From JBEHWX01 sp048498995 (lineage in GTDB: Bacteria > Bacteroidota > Ignavibacteria > OLB7), in contig JBEHWX010000072.1 in NCBI GenBank assembly GCA_048498995.1, positions 1 through 30,503 on the forward strand: a stretch of 30,503 nucleotides of DNA. The letters are read 5' to 3'. Shown piece after piece: positions 1 to 6,412 of the stretch (positions are counted from its first letter, which is position 1; every line of letters begins with the position of its first letter). A program made the translations under genes and the position numbers. The notes under the pieces are model-generated. The model searched no databases. It worked only from the letters and a program-made list of their open reading frames with translations, and was not told the origin of the DNA.

Positions 1-241
1 CTTCGCCCTGGCCGAATCGCTCGGCGGCGTCGCATCGCTGATCGAGCACCCGGCCACGATGAGCCACGCATCCATGCGCCCGGAGCGCCGCGCCGCCGCC
101 GGCATCACCGACGCGATCATCCGCCTGTCGGTCGGCATCGAGTCGGCCGAGGATCTGGTGGAGGATCTCCGGCGGGCGCTGGACGGAGCCGTGTCGAACG
201 AGCCCACGATCCTGGCGACGGAGGATCTCTATGTCTGCTGA
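1..241 (+). CDS. Cys/Met metabolism PLP-dependent enzyme, C-terminal end (partial)
   Basis: This is the last ~79 residues of a gene that begins outside the window, read in the frame starting at base 2. The segment has the family's C-terminal pattern: LGGVASLIEHPATMSHASM followed by IIRLSVGIESAEDLVEDL. It is known from cystathionine gamma-synthase, O-acetylhomoserine sulfhydrylase and their relatives, which replace the O-acyl group of homoserine with cysteine or sulfide in methionine synthesis. The stop codon overlaps the start of metX by 11 bases, so the two are translationally coupled, and metX makes the likely substrate. The catalytic lysine lies outside the window, so I cannot tell MetB, MetY and MetZ types apart. 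Confidence 0.88.
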   Translation, partial: FALAESLGGVASLIEHPATMSHASMRPERRAAAGITDAIIRLSVGIESAEDLVEDLRRALDGAVSNEPTILATEDLYVC

Positions 242-1367
242 ACATCTCCACTACCTGGCCGGCCATATCCGGATCGCCTCCGAGGAGCGCCCGCTGCTGC
301 TGGAGAGCGGCGAGCGGCTCGGCCCGGTCAGAATAGCCTACGAGACCTACGGCCGCCTGAACGACGAGCGGAACAACGTGATCCTGATCTGCCACGCCCT
401 CACCGGCGGCGCGCACGCGGCCGGTGTGGACCAGACCGGCGCGCGCGGATGGTGGGACGCGCTGATCGGCCCCGGACGCGCGATCGATACCGACCGCTAT
501 CACGTGATCTGCTCCAATGTCCTCGGCGGCCGCTACGGATCGACCGGACCCACCTCGGCCCATCCGGCCGACGGCCGCCCCTACCATGACCGCTTTCCGA
601 CCGTCACCATCCGCGACATCGTCCGCGCGCAGCGTCTGCTGCTCAGGCGCCTCGGCATCGACCGGGTGCACGCGGTAGTCGGCGGATCGATGGGAGGCAT
701 GCAGGTGCTCGAGTGGGGCCTTCTCTTTCCGGAGCAGGTCGATCTGCTGATCCCGATCGCCACCAGCGCGCGCCACTCCCCCTGGTGCGTCGGCTTCAAC
801 GCCATCGCCCGCGAGGCGATCGAGCTCGGACATGCCTCCGGCGATGAGGAGGCGGGACTTCGCCTGGCGCGGAAGATCGCGATGATGACCTACCGGAGCG
901 ATCGGGAGTTCGCCGACCGCTTCGGGCGGGAGCGGAGCGCCGCCGGACGGATCGTGACCGGCGAGGGATTCGCCATCGAGGGATACCTCGAGCATCACGG
1001 CCGGAGCCTGGTGGACCGGTTCGACCGCCATACCTATCGCACCCTGACGCGGGCGATGGACCTGCACGACGTGACCCTCGGCCGCGGCGATCTGGCCGCC
1101 GCGCTCGGCGCCCTCCGGCAGCCGACACTCAGCATCGGCATCTCGAGCGACGTGCTCTACCCGACGCACGAGCAGCGGGAGATCGCCTCGCTCATCCCCG
1201 AGGGACGCTACCGGGAGATCGACTCCCCGTACGGACACGACGCATTTCTCATCGAGCTCGACCAGCTCTCCCGTCACATCGGCGAGTTCCTCCGGGAGCA
1301 CGCCGCCGGACGGTTCGCACGACGTGGCACGATCACTCCAACTGCATTTTCGAAACAGGTAGCATGA
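231..1367 (+). CDS. metX: Homoserine O-acetyltransferase (MetX family)
   Basis: 378-residue alpha/beta-hydrolase-fold acyltransferase that activates homoserine with an acyl group (normally acetyl) from acyl-CoA in cytosolic methionine synthesis. The nucleophile is Ser153 in GGSMGGMQ. The other triad members are probably Asp307 in SSDVLYP and His336 in YGHDAFL. The oxyanion region CHALTGGAHAAG is near residue 54, and the length is normal for MetX. The ATG is preceded by GGAGG at good spacing inside the end of the upstream gene, which supports this start. The stop overlaps the next ATG (ATGA), so this is the middle gene of a three-gene operon. Some MetX proteins use succinyl-CoA; sequence reading alone does not settle that. 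Confidence 0.95.
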   Translation: MSAEHLHYLAGHIRIASEERPLLLESGERLGPVRIAYETYGRLNDERNNVILICHALTGGAHAAGVDQTGARGWWDALIGPGRAIDTDRYHVICSNVLGGRYGSTGPTSAHPADGRPYHDRFPTVTIRDIVRAQRLLLRRLGIDRVHAVVGGSMGGMQVLEWGLLFPEQVDLLIPIATSARHSPWCVGFNAIAREAIELGHASGDEEAGLRLARKIAMMTYRSDREFADRFGRERSAAGRIVTGEGFAIEGYLEHHGRSLVDRFDRHTYRTLTRAMDLHDVTLGRGDLAAALGALRQPTLSIGISSDVLYPTHEQREIASLIPEGRYREIDSPYGHDAFLIELDQLSRHIGEFLREHAAGRFARRGTITPTAFSKQVA

Positions 1368-2428
1368 GCACGATACGGATAGGACTTTTCGGCTGTGGCA
1401 CCGTCGGCGGCGGCATCTATAAAATCATCGGCGAACAGCGCGAGGAGATCGCCTGGGAAACCGGACACACGCTGGAGATCGCGCGCGTCTGCGTCCGCGA
1501 CCCGCATAAACGGCGCGCGGTGGAGCTCCCGCCGGAGATCGTCACCACCTCGGCCTCGGACATCCTGGACGATCCGGCGATCGACATCGTCGTGGAGGTG
1601 ATCGGCGGCGAGAAGGAGGCGCTCGGGATCATCGCGCGCGCCCTCACGCAGGGGAAGAAGGTGGTGACCGCCAACAAGCTCGTCGTTTCCCGCTACCTCC
1701 CGCTGCTCCGGCGGCTGGAGGAGCTGCACGGCGGACGCCTTCTCTACGGCGCGGCCGTCTGCGGCTCGATCCCGATCCTGAAGGTGATCGACGAGACGCT
1801 GCTGACCGACCGTATCGACGCGCTCCGCGGCGTGATCAACGGCTCGACGAACTATATCCTCTCGAAGCTGCAGGAGGGATGGTCGTGGGAGGAGACGCTG
1901 GAGGTGGCGCGGGAGTCGGGATTTCTCGAGGCCGATCCGACGGCCGACATCTCCGGCGCCGACGCGGCGCAGAAGCTCTCGATCCTGGCGTTCCATGCCT
2001 TCGGCGTGCACGTGCCGCCGGAGCGGATCGCGACCACCGGCATCGACGGGATCACGAGCCGGGATATCGCCGAAGCGACGCGGACCGGAAAGCGGATCAA
2101 GCTGGTGGCCAGCGCCCGCGCCGGCCAGTCCGGCCTCGAGCTCGCGGTGCGCCCGGAGGCGATCGGCGAGGATGACCCGCTCGCGTCGGTCCGGGACGAG
2201 GTGAACATCGTGGAGCTGTCCTGTCGCGAGGTGGGACCGCAGCGCTTCACCGGCCGCGGGGCCGGCTCGATGCCGACGGCCAACGCGGTGGTCTCCGATC
2301 TGCTCGACCTGCTGGCGCAGCGTCGCTACCGTCGCCGCGGCGGCGCGCGCGATCCGCGGACGCCGGCCGATGTGATTCACGCGGTGGAGGAGATCCTGGC
2401 CTCGGCCGGCGCCGCCGTCCCCGCGTGA
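1364..2428 (+). CDS. hom: Homoserine dehydrogenase, short form without ACT domain
   Basis: 354-residue NAD(P)-dependent enzyme that reduces aspartate semialdehyde to homoserine, the substrate of MetX. The Rossmann motif GLFGCGTVGGG is at residues 7-17, VTANK with Lys105 lies in the cofactor/substrate cleft, GVINGSTNYIL is near 157-167, and the catalytic pair is probably Asp200 and Lys204 in SGADAAQK. The protein ends shortly after the catalytic domain, so the C-terminal ACT domain that gives threonine feedback in many homologues is missing. There is also no fused aspartokinase. The gene starts inside the metX stop (ATGA), so it is co-translated. Placement in a methionine operon, rather than with thrB/thrC, suggests that it feeds methionine synthesis. 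Confidence 0.95.
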   Translation: MSTIRIGLFGCGTVGGGIYKIIGEQREEIAWETGHTLEIARVCVRDPHKRRAVELPPEIVTTSASDILDDPAIDIVVEVIGGEKEALGIIARALTQGKKVVTANKLVVSRYLPLLRRLEELHGGRLLYGAAVCGSIPILKVIDETLLTDRIDALRGVINGSTNYILSKLQEGWSWEETLEVARESGFLEADPTADISGADAAQKLSILAFHAFGVHVPPERIATTGIDGITSRDIAEATRTGKRIKLVASARAGQSGLELAVRPEAIGEDDPLASVRDEVNIVELSCREVGPQRFTGRGAGSMPTANAVVSDLLDLLAQRRYRRRGGARDPRTPADVIHAVEEILASAGAAVPA

Positions 2429-2491
2429 TGCTCGGGTGAGATAGATGGAATAGCGAAGAGGAGCGTTCACGGCGGAGGAGCTCCGACGTTA

Positions 2492-2520
2492 GGGGGCGGG
2501 CAACAGAGGGGCTCGCCCCC
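2492..2520 (+). terminator. GC-rich hairpin after hom
   Basis: A 10-bp stem (2492-2501 pairing with 2511-2520, one G-U pair) encloses a 9-base loop, 63 bases after the hom stop. No T-run follows, so it is a stable transcript-end hairpin rather than a classic intrinsic terminator. Confidence 0.4.
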
Positions 2521-2609
2521 GCTCCGTTCAGCGCGGCGCGATGCGACTCGGGAGGCCACAAGAGAAAGACTCGGAGGAAAGGCTCTGAAGGCGGCGCTCA
2601 CCGCACCGC

Positions 2610-2948
2610 GTGCCTGAGCCCGGGGCACCCGAAACCCTGAACCGCACTGACTTCATGGTTCATCATTCTCAATTCTCAATTCTCTCCCAGATCCATGTGC
2701 CTGAGCCCGGGGCACCCGAAACCATGAACCACACTGACTTCATGGTTCATCATTCTCAATTCTCAATTCTCTTCGGATCCATGTGCCTGAGCCCGGGGCA
2801 GCCAAAACCCTGAACCCCGCTGACTTCATGGTTCATCATTCTCAATTCTCAATTCTCTCCCAGATCCAAGTACCTGAGCCCGGGGCAGCCAAAACCCTGA
2901 ACCGCACTGACTTCATGGTTCATCATTCTCAATTCTCAATTCTCTTCA
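2610..2948. repeat. Four-copy ~87-bp tandem repeat array
   Basis: The copies begin at 2610, 2697, 2783 and 2870, with lengths of 87, 86, 87 and about 79 bases. Each starts GTGCCTGAGCCCGGGGCA (GTACCTG in copy 4), then has CTGACTTCATGGTTCATC and three direct copies of a 7-base ATTCTCA unit. Copies 1 and 2 share GCACCCGAAACC while copies 3 and 4 share GCAGCCAAAACC. The copy ends pair differently: 1 and 3 end with CTCCCAGATCCA, 2 and 4 with CTTC. Copy 4 runs into the scpA stop codon (2946-2948). There are no spacers, so it is not CRISPR. The 2521-2609 stretch before it shows nothing recognisable. Confidence 0.95.
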
Positions 2949-3674
2949 GAGCTTATAGATCAGCAGGTCCTCGAAGTTGGCGTCCTGGTGGAAGGCGAGG
3001 GTCTTGCTTTTGATCAGCTCCAGCAGCGCCAGGAAGGTGACGATCACGCCGAGGCGCTCCAGGCCGTCGACCAGCTCGAAGAAGGTGGCCTGCGAGCGAT
3101 CGACGAAGATCCCGAGGATGTAATCGGTCTGCTCCTCGATCGTGAAGCTGAACCTCTCGACGACGTGGATGGTCTTCTTCGGCGCCTTGTCGAGCGCGCG
3201 CTTGAAGGCGGCCATCAGGTCGAAGAGGGTCACGTTCTTCAGCAGCTCGCCGGCGGTCTCCTCGGCGAACGTCTTGTAATCGGCCTTGAAGTTCTGGCGA
3301 TAGTAGACGTTCCGCTGCTCCTCCTCCCGCTCCTTGAGCCGCTCGGCCACTTCCTTGTACTGCTTGTACTCCAGCAGGCGACGTACCAGCTCCGCGCGCG
3401 GATCCTCCTCTTCCTCCTCGTCCGGCCCACGCTCCGGCTTCGGCAGGAGCATCTTCGCCTTGATCTGCATCAAGGTCGCGGCCATCACGATGAACTCCCC
3501 CGCCTGCTCCAGATCGAGCATCTGAATGGCCTGGGTGTAGAGAAGAAATTCCTCGGTGATCCTCGCGATCGGGATATCGTATATGTCGAGCTCGTCCCGC
3601 TTGATGAAGAACAGGAGCAGATCGAGCGGCCCCTCGAAGTTCGTGAGCGAGACTACGTACGGATTGGCGTTCAT
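2946..3674 (-). CDS. scpA: Segregation and condensation protein A (ScpA kleisin)
   Basis: 242-residue kleisin subunit of the SMC-ScpA-ScpB condensin, which bridges the SMC heads and organises the chromosome. The N-terminal SMC-neck-binding region is clear (SLTNFEGPLDLLLFFIKRDE, residues 9-28). It is followed by the helical stretch through MQIKAKMLLPKPE, an acidic Glu-rich linker, and a C-terminal winged-helix region ending FEDLLIYKL. The frame stays open upstream for 80 residues, but only the sequence from MNANPYVVSL on resembles the family, so I start there. No clear Shine-Dalgarno is present, and a TAnnTT box lies just upstream. scpB is not adjacent. The 3' end abuts the tandem repeat array, which supplies part of the stop codon. 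Confidence 0.95.
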   Translation of the reverse strand: MNANPYVVSLTNFEGPLDLLLFFIKRDELDIYDIPIARITEEFLLYTQAIQMLDLEQAGEFIVMAATLMQIKAKMLLPKPERGPDEEEEEDPRAELVRRLLEYKQYKEVAERLKEREEEQRNVYYRQNFKADYKTFAEETAGELLKNVTLFDLMAAFKRALDKAPKKTIHVVERFSFTIEEQTDYILGIFVDRSQATFFELVDGLERLGVIVTFLALLELIKSKTLAFHQDANFEDLLIYKL

Positions 3675-3681
3675 GGATACG

Positions 3682-3689
3682 CCAAGATA
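3682..3689 (-). promoter_or_regulatory. Candidate -10/-7 element of scpA
   Basis: On the minus strand this reads TATCTTGG and ends 7 bases before the scpA ATG. It fits a TAnnTT core; if it is used, the scpA message would have almost no leader. No matching upstream element was identified. Confidence 0.3.
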
Positions 3690-3899
3690 GCGGAACGGGA
3701 TCGAGAATCGAGAATGCCCGGCCGAAGAAATCGCCCCGGCACCGGCTGCCCGCGCGAATTGAGCCCTTCGGTAACCAACTGTCACCGTCGCGCCGAGCCC
3801 CCTCCCCTCGGTCGCATATCCGCCGCGCGCCCCTCCGGACGCCACTGCCAGCCGAGATCCCGACACCTCCGGTCCTTCCTTCTCACCCCGCCATTCACG

Positions 3900-3907
3900 T
3901 AACTTCC
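3900..3907 (+). promoter_or_regulatory. Candidate -10/-7 element of the CrtC/AttH-like gene
   Basis: TAACTTCC lies 5 bases before the ATG at 3913. A start site 7 bases after the TAACTT hexamer would fall on or beside the ATG, giving a leaderless message. It is the mirror of the scpA box in the same 238-base divergent gap (3675-3912), which otherwise shows only a short GAGAATCGAGAATG motif resembling part of the 87-bp repeat. Confidence 0.3.
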
Positions 3908-3912
3908 ACCCC

Positions 3913-5013
3913 ATGCGACTTCGTGACCTGATCCCGATCCTGCTCCTCGGCGGAGTGGTGGCCTACGTGGCCTGCTCCGACGAAAACGGCACCTTCCGTT
4001 ACGCCGCCCCCGGACGCGGCATCTCCCTTCCGGCCGATCACGCCTCCCACCCCGACTACCAGAACGAGTGGTGGTACTACACCGGCCAGCTCACCGCGAA
4101 GGATGGTCGCCGCTTCGGCTTCCAGCTCACCTGGTTCCGGGTCGGCCTTACCAAGGAGCAGCAGGAAGGCTCCCGCTTCCGCTCCCCCGCGCTTTACTTC
4201 GCCCACTTCACCCTCACCGACAAGGGGAAGAAGACCTTCCACTACTTCGAGAAGATCGCCCGAGGCGGACAGTACGACGATGCCGGCGCCAGCGACAAGG
4301 TGCTCCGCACCTGGATCGAGGACTGGAAGCTCGAGGGGCTCGGCCAGATGTTCTACATGACCGCGCGGACCGATTCGCTCGGGCTCTCGCTGATCGCGAC
4401 CCCGAGGAAGCCGGCGGTATTGCAGGGGGTGAACGGCTACTCCCAGAAGGGGGCCGATCCGAAGAATGCCTCGATGTACTATTCGATCCCCCGCCTTTCG
4501 GTGGTCGGCGTGGCCACCATCGACGGCGAGCCGGTCGAGGTGGAGGGGACCGCGTGGATGGATCACGAGTTCGGCACCACCCAGCTCGGCGCCGACCAGG
4601 TGGGCTGGGACTGGTTCTCGCTCCAGCTCGGCAACAACGAGGAGCTGATGCTCTACGGCCTGCGGCGTCCCGACGGCGGCTACGATCCGCACGCCGTCGG
4701 CGCCTACATCCAGGCCGACGGCACCCGCGTTCCCCTTGCCCCGAGCGACTATCGGATCGAGGTGCTCGATCGCTGGACGAGCGCCACGTCGAAGGCGACC
4801 TATCCGTCGAAGTGGCACGTCACCATCCCCTCGAAGGGGCTGGACGTGACCGTGACGCCGTACGTGGCCGACCAGGAGCTCCGGACCGAGAACTCCACGC
4901 GCGTCACCTACTGGGAAGGGGCGGTCGAGGTGCGCGGAACCAAGGGGGGCGCGCCGATCACCGGCGAGGGCTACGTGGAGCTCACCGGATACGCCGCCAA
5001 GCTCCGGCTCTGA
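3913..5013 (+). CDS. CrtC/AttH-like lipocalin-fold protein, predicted secreted hydrolase family (COG5621 type)
   Basis: 366-residue protein of the double-lipocalin family that includes carotenoid 1,2-hydratase (CrtC) and AttH. A hydrophobic N-terminus (residues 5-20) ends at Cys21 (AYVAC), possibly a lipoprotein signal although the position -3 residue is Tyr. Family hallmarks are NEWWYYTGQL near residue 47, FQLTWFRVG near 70, AHFTLTD near 97, WMDHEFGTTQLG at ~215 and GWDWFSLQLGNNEELMLYGLR at ~229. The biochemical role is known only for the carotenoid branch, and no carotenoid genes are nearby, so I do not assign a reaction. It is divergent from scpA and stands alone. The stop codon lies in a 15-bp tandem repeat. 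Confidence 0.8.
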   Translation: MRLRDLIPILLLGGVVAYVACSDENGTFRYAAPGRGISLPADHASHPDYQNEWWYYTGQLTAKDGRRFGFQLTWFRVGLTKEQQEGSRFRSPALYFAHFTLTDKGKKTFHYFEKIARGGQYDDAGASDKVLRTWIEDWKLEGLGQMFYMTARTDSLGLSLIATPRKPAVLQGVNGYSQKGADPKNASMYYSIPRLSVVGVATIDGEPVEVEGTAWMDHEFGTTQLGADQVGWDWFSLQLGNNEELMLYGLRRPDGGYDPHAVGAYIQADGTRVPLAPSDYRIEVLDRWTSATSKATYPSKWHVTIPSKGLDVTVTPYVADQELRTENSTRVTYWEGAVEVRGTKGGAPITGEGYVELTGYAAKLRL

Positions 5014-5049
5014 CGCACACGGCTCTGACACGCCCGGCTCTGACGCGCC
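5005..5049. repeat. Three tandem 15-bp repeats across a stop codon
   Basis: Copies at 5005-5019, 5020-5034 and 5035-5049 all start CGGCTCTGAC and differ only in the last five bases. A partial CGGCC follows. The first copy contains the natural TGA stop (5011-5013), and the later copies repeat it in the same frame. Confidence 0.8.
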
Positions 5050-5156
5050 CGGCCATGCGCGCGTCCAGCCTGCTCCGAGGTCCGGATATCGTCGGACATC
5101 GAGCGAGCCCCGTAGCGGCTTCGGGCATGCGGGGAGCATGCCTCGGAGCGGACCAC

Positions 5157-5185
5157 TTGCATCTTTCACATCGAACCTGTACTTT
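5157..5185 (+). promoter_or_regulatory. Candidate yerC promoter
   Basis: TTGCAT (5157-5162) and TACTTT (5180-5185) are separated by 17 bases, a reasonable sigma-70-like pair. The predicted start would be around 5192, only ~7 bases before the ATG. The -10 overlaps the palindromic operator at 5181-5198, which fits repression by steric block. Confidence 0.45.
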
Positions 5186-5198
5186 ACTTGAGTAAAGC
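5181..5198 (+). promoter_or_regulatory. Palindromic operator abutting the yerC start codon
   Basis: The site reads ACTTTACTTGAGTAAAGC and contains the perfect arms CTTTACT and AGTAAAG. It ends at the base before the ATG at 5199. The same 18-bp motif, ACTTTACCTGAGTAAAGT, sits in exactly the same position before hisG. Occurrence in front of a TrpR-like regulator and of the his operon suggests autoregulation plus his control. An in-frame TAA inside the site (5193-5195) rules out any upstream translation start. Confidence 0.7.
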
Positions 5199-5495
5199 AT
5201 GAAGCAAGCCAACCCGGAAGACGTCGATCGACTCTACGAGGCGATCCTGACGCTGAAGTCACTGGAGGAATGCCGGAATTTTTTCCGGGACCTGCTCACC
5301 GAGAACGAGATTCGGGAGTTCGCCGAGCGATGGAAGGTGGCCGGGATGCTTGCCGAGGGAACCCCGTACTCGGCCATCGAGCGAGAGACGGGGCTCAGCT
5401 CGAGAACGATAGCCCGCGTCCATAAATGGCTCACCGCCGGGACCGGAGGATATCTCCTCATGCTGAGCAGAACGAAAAAGAAGCGCGGAACATGA
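5199..5495 (+). CDS. yerC: YerC/YecD-type TrpR-superfamily regulator, probable histidine repressor
   Basis: 98-residue DNA-binding protein of the Trp-repressor superfamily. The family core LYEAILTLKSLEECRNFFRD (residues 12-31) is followed by TENEIREFAERWKVAGMLAEG and a helix-turn-helix, TPYSAIERETGLSSRTIARV (55-74). It then has the usual GTGGYLLML tail. YerC-type members are commonly found next to his genes, and some are proposed histidine-responsive repressors; here hisG follows at once. The ATG is forced by an in-frame TAA 6 bases upstream. The gene has no Shine-Dalgarno, begins directly after a palindrome shared with hisG, and ends inside an intrinsic terminator, so it appears to be a single-gene, self-controlled unit. 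The ligand is unknown. Confidence 0.9.
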   Translation: MKQANPEDVDRLYEAILTLKSLEECRNFFRDLLTENEIREFAERWKVAGMLAEGTPYSAIERETGLSSRTIARVHKWLTAGTGGYLLMLSRTKKKRGT

Positions 5496-5509
5496 GCGCT
5501 TCTTTTTTT
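5475..5509 (+). terminator. Intrinsic terminator overlapping the yerC stop
   Basis: A 12-base arm, AAAAAGAAGCGC (5475-5486), pairs with 5496-5507 around a 9-base loop that contains the yerC TGA (5493-5495). The 3' arm runs into a T-tract ending at 5509. It separates yerC from hisG, which therefore needs its own promoter. Confidence 0.85.
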
Positions 5510-5518
5510 GCCCCAATC

Positions 5519-5536
5519 ACTTTACCTGAGTAAAGT
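5519..5536 (+). promoter_or_regulatory. Palindromic operator abutting the hisG start codon
   Basis: ACTTTACCTGAGTAAAGT has perfect 7-base arms (ACTTTAC and GTAAAGT) around CTGA and ends at the base before the hisG ATG. It matches the site before yerC at 16 of 18 positions and at the same offset. An in-frame TAA (5531-5533) lies within it, so translation cannot begin earlier. It is probably the binding site of the YerC-like protein and covers the place where a ribosome binding site would normally lie. Confidence 0.72.
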
Positions 5537-6412
5537 ATGCGAAGGACCAACGGCAGATTGAAGATCGCGATCCAGAAAAGCGGACGGCTCACCGACGATG
5601 CCCTCGGGCTGCTGCGCGGCTGCGGGCTCGAGTTCGACATCGGGCGCAACAGCCTCCATGCCCCCTGCGGAAACTTCCCGCTGGACATCCTCGCGCTCCG
5701 GGACGACGACATTCCGGAATACGTGATGGACGGCGTGGCCGAGCTCGGGATCGTCGGGCGGAACATCGTGGTGGAGAAAGGGGCGACCGTGGAGACGCTG
5801 GCCGAGCTCGGCTTCGGCGCGTGCCGGCTGATGATCTGCGTGCCGGTCCGCTCCAACATCCGCGCCGCCGGCGATCTGGCCGGACGTCGGATCGCGACCA
5901 CCTATCCGACCATCCTCGCCGATTACCTCCGGCGCGAGAAGATCGACTGCGAGATCGTCCCATTGAGCGGCGCGGTGGAGCTGGCGCCGATGCTCGACGT
6001 GGCCGACGCGATCTGCGATCTGGTCTCCACCGGCAGCACCGCCCGGATCAACGGGCTCCGTCCGCTGGAGACGGTGCTCGACTCCAGCGCGGTTCTCGTG
6101 GCCGGGCCGGCCGCCATGGCCGAGCCTCGAAAGCGGAAGCTGATCGACCGGCTTCTGATCCGGATCCAGGCCGGGCTGATCGCGCGCGGCAAGCGCTACG
6201 TGATGCTCAACGCGCCGGCGACCGCCGTGCCGCAACTCCAGCGGATCGTCCCCGGACTCGCCAGCCCCACCATCGTTCCCCTGGCCGATGACGGCATGGT
6301 GGCGCTCCACTCCGTGGTTCCGCAGGATGTGTTCTGGGACACGATGGAGCAGCTCCGGGATGCCGGCGCGCGGGATATCATCGTCATGCCGATAGGAGCG
6401 ATCATCAGATGA
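5537..6412 (+). CDS. hisG: ATP phosphoribosyltransferase, long form
   Basis: 291-residue enzyme for the first step of histidine synthesis, joining ATP and PRPP to phosphoribosyl-ATP. The N-terminus RLKIAIQKSGRLTDDALGLL and the segment RDDDIPEYVMDGVAELGIVG are typical. The PRPP-binding loop DAICDLVSTGSTARINGLRP is at about residues 156-175. The length and the C-terminal ~75 residues (ending DAGARDIIVMPIGAIIR) mark the long HisG_L form with its own ACT-like histidine-feedback domain, so no HisZ partner is needed. It is first in an eight-gene operon, its ATG directly following an operator. The stop overlaps hisD (ATGA). Confidence 0.97.
   Translation: MRRTNGRLKIAIQKSGRLTDDALGLLRGCGLEFDIGRNSLHAPCGNFPLDILALRDDDIPEYVMDGVAELGIVGRNIVVEKGATVETLAELGFGACRLMICVPVRSNIRAAGDLAGRRIATTYPTILADYLRREKIDCEIVPLSGAVELAPMLDVADAICDLVSTGSTARINGLRPLETVLDSSAVLVAGPAAMAEPRKRKLIDRLLIRIQAGLIARGKRYVMLNAPATAVPQLQRIVPGLASPTIVPLADDGMVALHSVVPQDVFWDTMEQLRDAGARDIIVMPIGAIIR

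Noticed and set aside
117..1301. Long antisense frame over metX (and similar frames over hom, scpA, the his genes, hmuR and the aldehyde dehydrogenase)
   Set aside because: These are shadows produced by high GC and codon bias. The opposite strand encodes clear protein families throughout.
2610..2948. CRISPR array
   Set aside because: The units are contiguous with no spacers, and 86-87 bp is too long. No cas gene is present.
2610..3013. Open frames through the 87-bp array that give a periodic peptide (VPEPGAPETLNRTDFMVHH)
   Set aside because: 87 is divisible by three, so one frame stays open by chance. The 86-base copy shifts the frame, there is no ribosome site, and the sequence varies like noncoding DNA.
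3675..3914. 80-residue N-terminal extension of ScpA
   Set aside because: It overlaps the divergent gene start, is Gly/Arg-rich and unlike any ScpA. The family homology begins a few residues after the ATG at 3674.
5181..5198. Classical E. coli TrpR operator
   Set aside because: The arms (CTTTACT) lack the CTAG core of trp operators. The regulator is of the YerC branch and the linked operon is his, not trp.
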